Translations under genes and position numbers: made by a program
Notes under the pieces: generated by a model
Seen by the model: the letters and a program-made list of their open reading frames with translations, nothing else
Databases searched by the model: none
What the model was told of the DNA's origin: nothing
Shown here: positions 43,330 to 52,686 of the stretch, piece by piece
Numbering within the stretch: position 1 is the stretch's first letter
Layout: every line of letters begins with the position of its first letter
Assembly: GCA_040905865.1 (NCBI GenBank)
Contig: JBBDQU010000036.1
Span: 62,001 to 126,000, forward strand
Source of the DNA: Alphaproteobacteria bacterium
Lineage (GTDB): Bacteria; Pseudomonadota; Alphaproteobacteria; UBA8366; GCA-2717185
DNA length: 64,000 nucleotides
Direction: 5' to 3'

Positions 43330-45249
43330 ATGTGCGGGATCGTCGGTATTCTGCCGCCCCATCCCCCCGGCGATACGGAAAAATATCGCCATTGCCTGAT
43401 CGCCATGACGAATATGGTGCGACACCGCGGCCCGGACCAGCAGGACGTATGGACCGACGGAACGGCGTTTCTGGGAGCGACCCGTCTCGCAATACAGGGC
43501 ATTGGGACAGCCGGGGATCAGCCCATGGGCGATTCAAGCAACCGCGTCCGGGTCGTCTTCAACGGCGAAATTTACAATCATCGTGAATTGCGGCGGGAAC
43601 TGGAAGTTTGCGGACATGTCTTCCGCGGCAATAGCGATACGGAAGTCATCGTTCATGGATTTCTGGAATGGGGCACCGGGCTGCTCAACAAGCTGCGCGG
43701 TATGTTCGCCCTGTGCATATGGGACCGAAACCGGCAGAAAATGATCCTGGCGCGCGACCGGACAGGCAAGAAGCCGCTCTTTTTTTCGGAGCAGCACGGG
43801 ACCCTGATCTGCGCTTCGGAAATAAAGGCGATCCTGAACTGGCCCGGCATCCGCCGGCAACCTGATCTGGAAGCCATCCATCATTTTCTTTCGTTTCAAT
43901 ACGTACCGGGTGCGCTTACGGCGTTCGAGGGCATCTTCAGGCTTGCGCCGGGCCATATGATCGAGGTTCAGCCCGGCGGCGTAATTCGACCCGTCGCATT
44001 TGCGGGACTTCCGGCGCCAACCGACGCTCGCCATAATTCAGCAAGTGACGCCAGGGAAGAGCTTGTGGCGCTGCTTGATAACGCCGTTCGGGTCCGCATG
44101 TCGGCCGATGTTCCGGTCGGCGCCCTGCTTTCCGGCGGTCTCGATTCTTCGGCAGTCGTTGCGTTTATGCGGCGGCACGCGGCCACCGGCACAATCAAGA
44201 CCTTCAGTCTCGGCTTTGCCGAGCAGACCCATGACGAACGGCAATATGCCGCGACGGTGGCCCGGCACTTCGAAACCGAACATCACGACATGGAGATGTC
44301 AGGCGATCTGACCGGCCTGCTGGAAAAGGTATCCTGGTATTTCGACGAGCCGTTCGCCGACGCTTCGGCCTTGCCAACAATGTGTGTGGCGGCGCTGGCG
44401 CGACAGCATGTTGCGGTCGTTCTGACCGGCGATGGCGGTGACGAGGCGTTTCTCGGTTATCGGCGTTATGCTGCCTGCCACGATGACGAATGGATCCGAA
44501 AATTGCCACGCTCGCTGCGCCGGACAGCCGCCGCCCTGGCGTCCGCTTTACCCAAGGATGGCGAGGGCACACGCGTTCGGCGCGCGCTCGGCCGATTGCT
44601 GGCAAGGATCGGCGACAGGGAATCCCGTCGTTACGCCGGAAGCATGGCCTCTTTTCAGGACCATCACAAACAGAGCGGCTATGGCGACGCCCTGGCGCCC
44701 TATCTCAACAGTTCCAGCTTCGACCGCCTCAACAGATATTTCGACAACGCGCCCACAATTCTGAGCGGCGCGGCCTGGGCGGATATCAATACCTACCTCC
44801 CGGATGACCTGCTCGTTAAAACGGATATCGCGACGATGGCGAACGGGCTGGAGGCGCGCAGCCCCTTCCTGGATCAGGAGTTATTCGACTGGGCGCTGCG
44901 CCTGCCGGAAAACGTTCGATATTCGGCGTCGAGGACCAAGGATCTCCTCAAGGCGGCGGTCGCGCCAATGCTGCCGGATGCCATCATCGCCCGACCCAAA
45001 AAGGGGTTTGGAATCCCGTTGCAACAATGGCTCTCGGGCGACCTGTTGCCCCTCGCGCGCGAATTGCTTCTGTCGCAGCAAACGCTGGACCGGAGACTCG
45101 TCAGGCGCGAATTTGCTGAAAAACTGCTGAGCGATCACTGTTCAGGAAGATTCTTTCATCATCCGAGAATATGGGCGTTGATGATGCTCGAATTATGGTT
45201 TCGGACATGGATCGACCCGGCGAAAATACCACAATCGCCGCCGCATTAG
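43330..45249 (+). CDS. asnB: Asparagine synthase (glutamine-hydrolysing) family amidotransferase
   Basis: This 639-residue enzyme has the N-terminal glutaminase (MCGIVGILPPH, nucleophile Cys2, then RHRGPDQQD and FNGEIYNHRELR) and the ATP-pyrophosphatase domain with the P-loop LLSGGLDSSAVVAF and LTGDGGDEAFLGYRRY. The start is fixed by the required Cys2. In polysaccharide loci such proteins often amidate uronic acid sugars rather than making free asparagine; WbpS is the usual example. The neighbouring sugar genes favour that role, but it is an inference. Confidence 0.93.
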   Translation: MCGIVGILPPHPPGDTEKYRHCLIAMTNMVRHRGPDQQDVWTDGTAFLGATRLAIQGIGTAGDQPMGDSSNRVRVVFNGEIYNHRELRRELEVCGHVFRGNSDTEVIVHGFLEWGTGLLNKLRGMFALCIWDRNRQKMILARDRTGKKPLFFSEQHGTLICASEIKAILNWPGIRRQPDLEAIHHFLSFQYVPGALTAFEGIFRLAPGHMIEVQPGGVIRPVAFAGLPAPTDARHNSASDAREELVALLDNAVRVRMSADVPVGALLSGGLDSSAVVAFMRRHAATGTIKTFSLGFAEQTHDERQYAATVARHFETEHHDMEMSGDLTGLLEKVSWYFDEPFADASALPTMCVAALARQHVAVVLTGDGGDEAFLGYRRYAACHDDEWIRKLPRSLRRTAAALASALPKDGEGTRVRRALGRLLARIGDRESRRYAGSMASFQDHHKQSGYGDALAPYLNSSSFDRLNRYFDNAPTILSGAAWADINTYLPDDLLVKTDIATMANGLEARSPFLDQELFDWALRLPENVRYSASRTKDLLKAAVAPMLPDAIIARPKKGFGIPLQQWLSGDLLPLARELLLSQQTLDRRLVRREFAEKLLSDHCSGRFFHHPRIWALMMLELWFRTWIDPAKIPQSPPH

Positions 45250-45258
45250 TGCAAGCAG

Positions 45259-45530
45259 CTATCCCTTTGCATGCGCCTCCAGAATACCGCACCACATTTC
45301 CGCATGGACCGTCAGGCCGCGTCCCGAAAAATGGCAACCGTCAAAACGGTAGTCGTTTCCCAGAATACCCGTGTCCGGAACCGGGAAAATATTGTGGAAC
45401 GGTTCAGGCAAACTTCGTTGCGCGGCGCGGATTGCCGCGTCGCCGTCATTGCCGCAGCGTGATGCCACAGCAGATGCGTGGGATTCAGGCCAGTATCCCG
45501 CAGAGGCGCGCTGAGCACTGCTTTCCATTC
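45259..45530 (-). pseudogene. Frameshifted, truncated SGNH-hydrolase remnant
   Basis: On the minus strand one frame reads WKAVLSAPLRDTGLNPTHLLWHHA, the strand and helix before block III of SGNH hydrolases (broken here into motifs for length: LRDTGLNPTHLLWHH). The next frame continues with NDGDAAIRAAQRSL, then GILGNDYRFDG followed by CHFSGRGLTVHAEMW, the terminal DGxHFS motif. A frame change near 45455-45465 joins them. The frame is closed upstream by a stop near 45545, so the N-terminal serine block is missing. It lies between asnB and a radical SAM gene and seems to be a decayed acyl-esterase gene. Confidence 0.6.
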
Positions 45531-45583
45531 AATTGCGCTATTTTACAAGTTCAGGTAACAACATGGGCAAAGGAGCACAAGTT

Positions 45584-46609
45584 ATGGACCAGTCCAGCAA
45601 TCATCTGCCCGTTCCCGAATTGCCGCCACGGGTGATCATGGATTTGCGGACCGATTGCAACCTGAAGTGTCCGATGTGCATTGTCCATGGCGATCCTGAC
45701 AACCCGTTATTGAAGGATTTCCTGCGGCGCGACATGCCCGTGGAAATGTCGGAAAAAATTCTCGACGACCTCACGGACGTCAATCCGATGATCATGCCCA
45801 GCCTGTGGAGCGAACCTTTGTTGTCGCGCAAGTTTCGCGATCACGCGCGGGCGATAAAAAGCCGTGGATTTACGCTTGCGATGAATACGAACGGATTGTT
45901 GCTGCGTGAGGAACTGGCGGAATTCTTTGTCGAAATTCAGGTGGACGCCGTATCCATCAGTATCGATTCCGTAACTCGGGAAACCCTGAAGAAGGTGCGC
46001 GGAATCGATCGCCTGGACAAGCTTCACGCCGCAGTTGAGACCATGCTGCGCGTGCGGGGCGACCAGGAACTGCCGCGGGTCGGCGTTTCCTTTACGGTAC
46101 AGAAAACCAACGAGCACGAACGCGAGGCGTTCATTGAACAATGGGCGCACCGTGTCGATTTCGTCAGGGTTGGCGAGTTATTCGTCGACGGCAAGTTTCC
46201 CAACGTCAAGGTAGAAGGACCGCGGCAGCCTTGTCCCGCGCTTTATTCGACGATTGCAATTCACGCCAACGGCAATGTTTCATACTGCTGCCTGGACGGG
46301 TTCGGCGAGACCAATGTCGGCAATGTCTTTGAGAAAAGCGTCAAGGACGTCTGGAACGGCGAAGAACTCAATAAAGTCCGCTATTTCCATGAAACCGGCC
46401 AGTGGGACAAGGTCCCCTTCTGCAAAAGCTGCGAACGCTGGGCGTCATATGGCTTTGAAGAAACGATTGAAAACGGGCTGCTGATCCGGCGCTCACCGGA
46501 ATACACCTATTACAACAATCTGGAGCGCCTCAACAATTGGTCGGGCGGCCTCCTTGGAACGCACAAGGACCCGAAGATTTCACTTGAGGAATTGTCTGTA
46601 AAAAACTGA
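45584..46609 (+). CDS. Radical SAM protein with SPASM-like C-terminus
   Basis: This 341-residue protein has the radical SAM cluster cysteines Cys25, Cys29 and Cys32 (DCNLKCPMCIV), then NTNGLLLREELAEF and SISIDSVTRETLKKVRG. The C-terminal cysteines in CPALYST, YCCLDGFGETNVGNVFE and CKSCERW match a SPASM/twitch auxiliary cluster. Such enzymes modify sugars or peptides by radical chemistry. The ATG at 45584 follows AGGAG (45571-45575) by eight bases. It is first in a run of plus-strand genes ending at 50603. Confidence 0.9.
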   Translation: MDQSSNHLPVPELPPRVIMDLRTDCNLKCPMCIVHGDPDNPLLKDFLRRDMPVEMSEKILDDLTDVNPMIMPSLWSEPLLSRKFRDHARAIKSRGFTLAMNTNGLLLREELAEFFVEIQVDAVSISIDSVTRETLKKVRGIDRLDKLHAAVETMLRVRGDQELPRVGVSFTVQKTNEHEREAFIEQWAHRVDFVRVGELFVDGKFPNVKVEGPRQPCPALYSTIAIHANGNVSYCCLDGFGETNVGNVFEKSVKDVWNGEELNKVRYFHETGQWDKVPFCKSCERWASYGFEETIENGLLIRRSPEYTYYNNLERLNNWSGGLLGTHKDPKISLEELSVKN

Positions 46610-46673
46610 TAATAATGTATTGTCAGACAGCCTATATTCCCTAAGACTTCATGCTGTGTGATTAGCGGATGAG

Positions 46674-47354
46674 ATGAAATACAAGATCAGGCAAATAGAC
46701 GAATTCGAAAATACCGGGCGGGATCCTGCTTTTATCGATGGTGAAATCAAACTGAATGCCGGCGCCAAAATCGTCAGGTCGCAGTTCGAAGGACCCGGCT
46801 TTCTAAACAAGAATGCACAGGTTGGCCCGGATGCCGTAATTGGCCGCTATTTCGGGACCAATGAAAACAGCTATATCGCCCGGTCGACTGTCGGGAACTT
46901 TTGCTCCTTCGGTGCGCGAACGGCAATCAATCCCTTCAATCATCCCGTCGACTGGCTCAGCATCAACGAATTCCAGTATCACCCGAAGTCTTTCGACTGG
47001 ATCGATGAATATAACGACATGGAACGGCTTTCACGCGCCGGCGATATGTTCCCCAGGGTCGAAATCGGCAGCGACGTCTGGATTGGCCACAATGTCAACG
47101 TCATGGCAGGCGTCACCGTAGGACACGGCGCGATCATCGCCGCGGGAGCGGTCGTTACGAAAGACGTGCCGCCCTACGCTATCGTCGCCGGCGTTCCCGC
47201 TGAAATAAAACGGTTCCGGTTTGCCGAAGCGACCATTGAGCGGCTGTTGACGTCCGAATGGTGGACCCTTTCCCTCACACAGTTGAGCGGGCTGCCATTT
47301 CGGAATGTTGAAGCGTGTCTCGATGAAGTAGATGCCATCAAAGCCAATGCATAA
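46674..47354 (+). CDS. Hexapeptide-repeat (left-handed beta-helix) acyltransferase
   Basis: This 226-residue protein contains the xenobiotic/maltose-type acetyltransferase pattern: [19 protein letters not shown], then [18 protein letters not shown] with [27 protein letters not shown] near residue 155. It would transfer an acyl group (probably acetyl) from CoA to a hydroxyl or amino group of the sugar. It is immediately before the AAC(3)-like gene and overlaps it by 23 bases. Confidence 0.93.
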   Translation: MKYKIRQIDEFENTGRDPAFIDGEIKLNAGAKIVRSQFEGPGFLNKNAQVGPDAVIGRYFGTNENSYIARSTVGNFCSFGARTAINPFNHPVDWLSINEFQYHPKSFDWIDEYNDMERLSRAGDMFPRVEIGSDVWIGHNVNVMAGVTVGHGAIIAAGAVVTKDVPPYAIVAGVPAEIKRFRFAEATIERLLTSEWWTLSLTQLSGLPFRNVEACLDEVDAIKANA

Positions 47355-48120
47355 GGTTGGTGCGGCGGTAACGGAAAAGGACGCCGTTCGCAGGATTCTG
47401 GATGGTTTCGGTCTCGCATCGAATGGCGTGCTGATCGTCCACAGCGCATTTCGGCATTTCAGCCGGTATGGGTTCAGGGCGGAAGCCTTTATCGAAGCGC
47501 TCATGGACGAACTTTCGCACGGGACCCTGCTGATGCCCGTCATGACGTGGCGTACCGTAACGATTGAAAACCCGAAATTCGACGAATTGGCCACGCGGTC
47601 GGAAACGGGCGTCTTAAGCGAAATTTTCCGGACGAAATACGCGACCACGCGCAGCATTCATCCAACCCACAGCACTGCCGCCTGGGGCCGGCATTCGGCG
47701 TTTTTCACGAAGGACCATCAAATCGGCGTTACGCCCTGCCCGCCCCATAGCCCGTTCGGAAAATTATGCGAATTTGACGGCCATATTCTCATGCTAGGCG
47801 TTGGCCTGGAGACCTGCACGGCAATCCATTGCTGGGAAGAACAGGTCGCTCCAGATTACTATATACGCCCGCTGAGCGAGGCCGTTATCTATGATTGCCG
47901 GGACCGGCACGGATATGTTCACAGGGTCAGGGCAAGGCGCCATCAGCGACTGAATCGGGATTTTCCGAAATTTGCAGCGACGCTGCGCCAGGAAGGAAAA
48001 TACCGGGAAGGCGCTTTCGGCGACGGCGCATGGCAGCAATGTAGAGTCGTCGACCTGCAGGAAACTGTCATGGCCGCACTGGCGAAGAACCCCGCGGCGA
48101 CTGTCAGCGACATGGTATGA
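47332..48120 (+). CDS. AAC(3)-family N-acetyltransferase
   Basis: This 262-residue protein belongs to the antibiotic N-acetyltransferase (AAC(3)/FrbF) fold: [15 protein letters not shown] near the N-terminus, [24 protein letters not shown] and [14 protein letters not shown] with [11 protein letters not shown]. In polysaccharide clusters such genes are associated with acylation of amino sugars. Nothing here suggests drug resistance. The start overlaps the preceding acyltransferase gene, and its stop overlaps the next gene (ATGA), so the three are one unit. Met at 47347 is an alternative start. Confidence 0.88.
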   Translation: MPSKPMHKVGAAVTEKDAVRRILDGFGLASNGVLIVHSAFRHFSRYGFRAEAFIEALMDELSHGTLLMPVMTWRTVTIENPKFDELATRSETGVLSEIFRTKYATTRSIHPTHSTAAWGRHSAFFTKDHQIGVTPCPPHSPFGKLCEFDGHILMLGVGLETCTAIHCWEEQVAPDYYIRPLSEAVIYDCRDRHGYVHRVRARRHQRLNRDFPKFAATLRQEGKYREGAFGDGAWQQCRVVDLQETVMAALAKNPAATVSDMV

Positions 48121-50603
48121 CTCTGGAAACGCCGGAACGTTCAAGCCGAAAATTGAACGAGCACGACGAGCAAGATATGTCGAAACGCGAAGGCCGCGCC
48201 CTTCTTCCCCTGACCGACGCAAAGGCGGCAAAGCCGCGACCGTTTTTTTTCATTGCGACATTCTGGGGAAAACAGTTCCGGGACTGGTTCTGCCTGTACG
48301 CTGTTTCATCGCTGCTGGCGAAAAACAACATTCCCAGTGTAAATGCCGACAGATTCTCCAGATTTCTGATTTGCACGACGCGGGAAGATTGGGATGCGCT
48401 GCAACGGGAGACCATTTTCCGGAAATTGCGGGAAGCAATAGATGTCGTATTTATTGAAAACGACGCACTCTTTCCCGGCGAACACAAATATCACCGGATG
48501 TCCCGCGGTCACGCCATGCTGGCGAATGAATGTTTTAAATATTCCGCTGTCGCCATCAATATCAACCCGGACTCTATTTATCCCGATGGTTGCGTGCGCG
48601 AAGCGAAGCGGCTGCTGGAGGCAGGAAAGAACGTTGTTCTCTGTACGGCCGTCCGCTTCGAACTGGAAGGTGTAAGAGACGAGTTAGGAAAGCGCGGCCT
48701 GTTAAAATGGGGCCACGCACTGACCCTGCCGATGCGTGAGGCCGTCGAAATCGGATTGTCGCATCTGCACTCGGAAACCAGAGCCAGTGACTGGGCCGCC
48801 GACAATTTCGGCCGTCTCGCCCCCGAACACGAACGGACTCACCTGCTGACCTGCTGCTTCTGGCGCGCGCCTCGCGACGCGGGCTGCATTATCATCACCC
48901 ATAATTGGGCGCCTTTCCTGATCAACTATGCGTCCCTGCCGGAACACAGCACGGACAGTCTGGACGGAAGGGCAATCGACGGAAACTATATCTACGATAA
49001 CTTCCGCCACGAGATGGGAACCGGGAAAATCCATGTTGTGACGGACTCCGATGATATTTTCCTGCTTGGCCTCTCGCCGAAGCATGAAATGGTCCCCCCG
49101 CAGGATACCGTCTGGTGGAAGGCATGGCCGGTTCTCGGGCATATGAGTCGCGGATACATCCTGAATCAGACCGTGTTCGATCCTGCCATGGATCCATTAA
49201 AGCGGATTTTGTATCGGACGAAAGTGCGCTGGCATAAAGCCGACCTCTCGTCGGCCTGGGATTCCGTCGATGCCTTCGCACAGCAATGCATGAACCGTTA
49301 CACGACGTGTAATCTGAATGTCGACAATCGGCAGACAGATATGTACGCCGATGACTCGCCCGTTTCGGCAAGGGCCGGCGGTCGGTTTCACGACAGAATT
49401 TGGTTCAGGCTGATCGGCCGGGATGCGTTTCGTCCATACGGTTCGCCGACCCGCTTACAGTTCGTGCAAAATAAAATCAGGGAAAAAATCAGGAGCAAGA
49501 AGGCTTTTCTTTATTTCAGGGCCACGCTTCTTGCCCTGAAAGGCGACACTGTCGCCCGGCGGCATTTTACAACCCGCTGGCACGACATTCGGCGCCCCGC
49601 CAGACGTGTTGCAGTTCGCACCGCATCAGTCTTCTCCTTTTTTGTGGTCGGGTTTCTCCTGGCCAATATCATTGCCTATGCCCTGATACAGTTCAGTTAT
49701 ATTGAGGATTTCAACGATTCAAAATCCGACAAAATCATGGCGCAATCGGTTCTCCTGCGGATGGAATCCCAACATCTGACGCAGGAACAGCGCGATGCCG
49801 TTGATCGTATGGTGCCGGATATTTCGAAAAACGTGACGTTTATCATCGGCGATATGGGGACAGGGCATGGCGAGATAAATACTGACAGTGGCAGTGCATC
49901 GATAATTCGCGGCATTACCCGCGACAGCGGCAAAACCTACCTCGCGCTGGATACAATAGACGACAGGATCACGCTGCAACTGCAGTCACTTCTGGCCGTC
50001 CTGGAGAACGGATTACGGCCAGAGGAAGTCATCGTCTTGTTCAACCTGGATGAAATCGCAGACGCGATTTTCCAAAGCCTGAAAGAAAATAACAAGATTA
50101 CAGAACCATCCTGGGCTGCCTCGTTTCTCGATTTCCTGCCGCTTGTCCGATTCTCGGGCAAACGCTTTTTCGATAAACAGTACGAAACAGACCCGCATCC
50201 GGGATATGAAGAGTATTCCCTTGCAGAAGAACGCATGATTCAGGAACTGGATGAAATCGCGTTTACAGAATCCTACAGAACCCGTCTCAGGTTTATTGAG
50301 CAACTCTCCGCAGGATTTGGATTCGATGTCCGGGCCTATTATCTTCCATCAGGCCTGATGGACCCTCACAACCAGCATATTTCTCCCTCTTTCAGGGAAA
50401 GCCGGTTCAGGCAGTTTCTGACCAGATTGCATGAGCGCATACGGACAGATATTTCAAATGGCACAATTCGCATGCAGGATATGAGCCAGGTTTTTGCCGG
50501 TATGACGACCTCGTCATATCGCCCCGACGGCAATTTTTCACCGGAAGGAATCCGGCGTATCGCAAAGGTGATCGCGACCGAAACCTATCCGGCTCAGCGA
50601 TAA
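48117..50603 (+). CDS. GT-like domain + transmembrane helix + SGNH-like domain, 828 aa
   Basis: This unusual protein has three parts. Residues about 38-330 resemble the N-terminal domain of the paralogues at 19896 and 52687: PFFFIATFWGKQFRD, SRGHAMLANECFKYS, ININPDSIYPDGC and VVTDSDDIFLL. One hydrophobic helix lies at about 502-525 (SFFVVGFLLANIIAYALI). The C-terminal part (about 560-828) looks like an SGNH-hydrolase fold with TFIIGDMGTGHGE and a final RPDGNFSPEGIRRIAK, where the usual catalytic His of DxxH is replaced. If the helix crosses the membrane, the GT-like part is cytoplasmic and the SGNH part periplasmic. The function is unknown; acyl modification of the polymer is possible. The start overlaps the previous stop. 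Confidence 0.75.
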   Translation: MTLETPERSSRKLNEHDEQDMSKREGRALLPLTDAKAAKPRPFFFIATFWGKQFRDWFCLYAVSSLLAKNNIPSVNADRFSRFLICTTREDWDALQRETIFRKLREAIDVVFIENDALFPGEHKYHRMSRGHAMLANECFKYSAVAININPDSIYPDGCVREAKRLLEAGKNVVLCTAVRFELEGVRDELGKRGLLKWGHALTLPMREAVEIGLSHLHSETRASDWAADNFGRLAPEHERTHLLTCCFWRAPRDAGCIIITHNWAPFLINYASLPEHSTDSLDGRAIDGNYIYDNFRHEMGTGKIHVVTDSDDIFLLGLSPKHEMVPPQDTVWWKAWPVLGHMSRGYILNQTVFDPAMDPLKRILYRTKVRWHKADLSSAWDSVDAFAQQCMNRYTTCNLNVDNRQTDMYADDSPVSARAGGRFHDRIWFRLIGRDAFRPYGSPTRLQFVQNKIREKIRSKKAFLYFRATLLALKGDTVARRHFTTRWHDIRRPARRVAVRTASVFSFFVVGFLLANIIAYALIQFSYIEDFNDSKSDKIMAQSVLLRMESQHLTQEQRDAVDRMVPDISKNVTFIIGDMGTGHGEINTDSGSASIIRGITRDSGKTYLALDTIDDRITLQLQSLLAVLENGLRPEEVIVLFNLDEIADAIFQSLKENNKITEPSWAASFLDFLPLVRFSGKRFFDKQYETDPHPGYEEYSLAEERMIQELDEIAFTESYRTRLRFIEQLSAGFGFDVRAYYLPSGLMDPHNQHISPSFRESRFRQFLTRLHERIRTDISNGTIRMQDMSQVFAGMTTSSYRPDGNFSPEGIRRIAKVIATETYPAQR

Positions 50604-50607
50604 AAAA

Positions 50608-50685
50608 TTACATCCCCAGAATATACCGCAGCAACAGCGCAGCCAGTATTATCAGAATTGTAATTACGACGAACAGTTTGATCAT
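50608..50685 (-). CDS. Possible 25-aa hydrophobic membrane peptide
   Basis: An ATG at 50685 opens 26 codons of which nearly all encode hydrophobic residues (LFVVITILIILAALLLRYI), enough for one membrane helix. It lies between two convergent genes, 30 bases after the SIS gene stop on the same strand and directly before the end of the 828-residue gene. No clear ribosome-binding site is visible. Confidence 0.35.
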   Translation of the reverse strand: MIKLFVVITILIILAALLLRYILGM

Positions 50686-50715
50686 TTTTTTGTTTCAATA
50701 TGTGAAAACCGGGCA

Positions 50716-51300
50716 CTACCACTTCGTCGCGTTTACCTTCAAACTCGGATGCGATACCACACAATGCCAGACAACGGCCTGGAACGCTTCTGAATGCGGC
50801 GTGACCAGATCCGGGGCGATGACCGGAACCAGAACGACATTGTGGCCGACTTTCCTGGTGTAGCCGCCGTCGCGCCCAACGATACCGAACACGCTGGCAT
50901 TTCGATCGGACGCAAGTTTCAGGGCTTCAACAAGGTTCGGACTGATATTGCGTTCCATATCGCCGCCGCCGACCGAAAATACAAGTATGCCATCCTTGTC
51001 GCTCAACCGGCTGACCTGAAGCCAGGCGGCAAAGACAGTGGGCCATCCCTCATCATTCGTGCGTGCAGTCAGTTCCGAGACATTGTCAGTCGGGGCATAG
51101 GCCTCGACATTACAAAGCTTGCGAAAATCGTTCACTGCGTGAGACGCGTTGGCTGCACTGCCGCCAACGCCAAGGATGAACAAGCGCCCGCCCCGATCCC
51201 TTACGGCTCTTATCCCTTCCGCCAGGGCGTCGATTGCGTCCGTATCGATCTGTTCCGCAATGTCCCTGACCTGGGCAAAATAATCACCGGCAAAGCTCAT
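50716..51300 (-). CDS. SIS-domain sugar-phosphate isomerase (sedoheptulose-7-phosphate isomerase-like)
   Basis: This 194-residue protein has a SIS domain: LFILGVGGSAANASHAVNDFRKL, then SELTARTNDEGW, ILVFSVGGGDMERNISPN and a C-terminal helix with SEAFQAVVWHCVVSH. It resembles GmhA and the SIS proteins of sugar clusters, which turn sedoheptulose 7-phosphate into an aldoheptose phosphate. The ATG at 51300 is preferred over a longer frame because the conserved SIS region starts there. It would supply the GmhB/kinase-nucleotidyltransferase steps of the large operon. The exact substrate is inferred. Confidence 0.85.
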   Translation of the reverse strand: MSFAGDYFAQVRDIAEQIDTDAIDALAEGIRAVRDRGGRLFILGVGGSAANASHAVNDFRKLCNVEAYAPTDNVSELTARTNDEGWPTVFAAWLQVSRLSDKDGILVFSVGGGDMERNISPNLVEALKLASDRNASVFGIVGRDGGYTRKVGHNVVLVPVIAPDLVTPHSEAFQAVVWHCVVSHPSLKVNATKW

Positions 51301-51393
51301 ACCGTTCGCTCCCGCGTTTCCTTCATTTCCGGTTCGGCCCAACGGGCGAAACCATATGCACGACCTCGCCCTGTTTAAACAGGTTGGCAAGGT

Positions 51394-52602
51394 TCAGCCA
51401 GACTGTTCCGGGCGGGATTCGTGCGTCTCAATCTCTGTCCGCATTGCCGCAAATTCACGCTTTATGACCGAAAGCGTGTCATCTTCCCAGACCCAGCGCT
51501 GAAATCTGGTTGAAAATGGCGGCGACTTGCCGATTTCAAACCCCAGGAAGGTCATGTATTCGCGCGTCGTCTGGGGGGCGGATTCCGTCAGTATCTTGAA
51601 CATGATGTACCGGCAACGTTCGTTGAACATGCATAATCCATGCGGCCCGTTATTCACCATAAGGTTCAGATAGGCGGCCTCGTAAAGGGCCATTCTGATT
51701 CCGACGTTCCAGGCAGCCGCGGCCGCCACATGGTATCCGGACAGCGCCGTCGGAACGGGATCCATCGCGGTCTCGGTATCCGGAACAAAGACTACCGCAA
51801 ACTCCGTCGCATCGAGAGTCCCCGCGAAGCGGGCCCAGGCATCGATATTGCTGTTTCGTTCAGCCATGTAGCGATAATTGCGGAGGGTGATAACGATCAG
51901 TTTTCGCGCGCCGAACCGGTTCGCTGCGCGCCATTGATCTATATAACGTACAGCGTGGGGCTGCGCCCTCAGCGGTAAAGCCACAGCCTTACCGGCCCGT
52001 GCCCGGTCGAGAACATGGCGCGGTTTATGCGCTACCGGAAGCCTTGGCCAATAGGACGGCGGATACACATGGCGGTCATGCAGAATTCGTAAAAGAGTTG
52101 CGCTTGACCGGTTCGGGCAAATCGTAAATCCCGTAACCTCGGGCAGGAACTGCAGCATGGGGAGAAGTATCTGGGACATTCTCCAGCGACGGGCCGCCCG
52201 ATCCACCACCGCCTCATAATCCGGCGATTCATTGCGAAAGCCATCGTGAAATCCGGGTACGAAAACAAAATGGATGTCATCCAGCCCCTGCTCCCGGCGG
52301 ATATTCTCCGCGGCCGTGATCGACCAGCAGATATCGAAAGTGACCGGAGAAACCTGAAGGTCGTAAAAAACATACAAGGTCGATCGATGCGTAAATGGAC
52401 GCAACGCGATCCCGATGCCGCTCAACCCGCCGGCATAGCCAATCACAATAACGGATCGCCAGATCTTTCCCGGCAACCGCATCGGATGGCGCAACTCCTC
52501 CCAGACTCGCCGCAACAACCATGCCGCCCCATTTGTGCGAATTTTTCCGGCGACGCCGAGGAGCCGGCGCAGCGTCGAAGAATCAGGCGGGGCCGGTAAC
52601 AT
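51394..52602 (-). CDS. Uncharacterised protein, 402 aa, polysaccharide-locus type
   Basis: I do not recognise this family. The protein is soluble except for one weakly hydrophobic stretch near residue 55 (VIVIGYAGGLSGIGIAL). Alternating beta/alpha blocks (YVFYDLQVSP, HFVFVPGFHDG, LIVITLRNYRYM, FAVVFVPDTETAM) suggest a two-domain Rossmann/GT-B-like fold. The C-terminal MVNNGPHGLCMFNERCRYIMFK looks like a conserved, functional site. It is 93 bases upstream of the SIS gene and on the same strand, so probably co-transcribed. A glycosyltransferase is the most likely role but this is not shown. Confidence 0.7.
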   Translation of the reverse strand: MLPAPPDSSTLRRLLGVAGKIRTNGAAWLLRRVWEELRHPMRLPGKIWRSVIVIGYAGGLSGIGIALRPFTHRSTLYVFYDLQVSPVTFDICWSITAAENIRREQGLDDIHFVFVPGFHDGFRNESPDYEAVVDRAARRWRMSQILLPMLQFLPEVTGFTICPNRSSATLLRILHDRHVYPPSYWPRLPVAHKPRHVLDRARAGKAVALPLRAQPHAVRYIDQWRAANRFGARKLIVITLRNYRYMAERNSNIDAWARFAGTLDATEFAVVFVPDTETAMDPVPTALSGYHVAAAAAWNVGIRMALYEAAYLNLMVNNGPHGLCMFNERCRYIMFKILTESAPQTTREYMTFLGFEIGKSPPFSTRFQRWVWEDDTLSVIKREFAAMRTEIETHESRPEQSG

Positions 52603-52686
52603 GCGCTTCTACAATCCGGCCAAGCGAAGATTCATAACCGATATTCCTCGAATTATAGTCTGCATCAACGACCCGCCTCGAAACGC

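Noticed and set aside
47332-48120. Antibiotic-resistance gene
   Set aside because: Fold alone does not imply resistance; it is embedded and overlapping within sugar genes.
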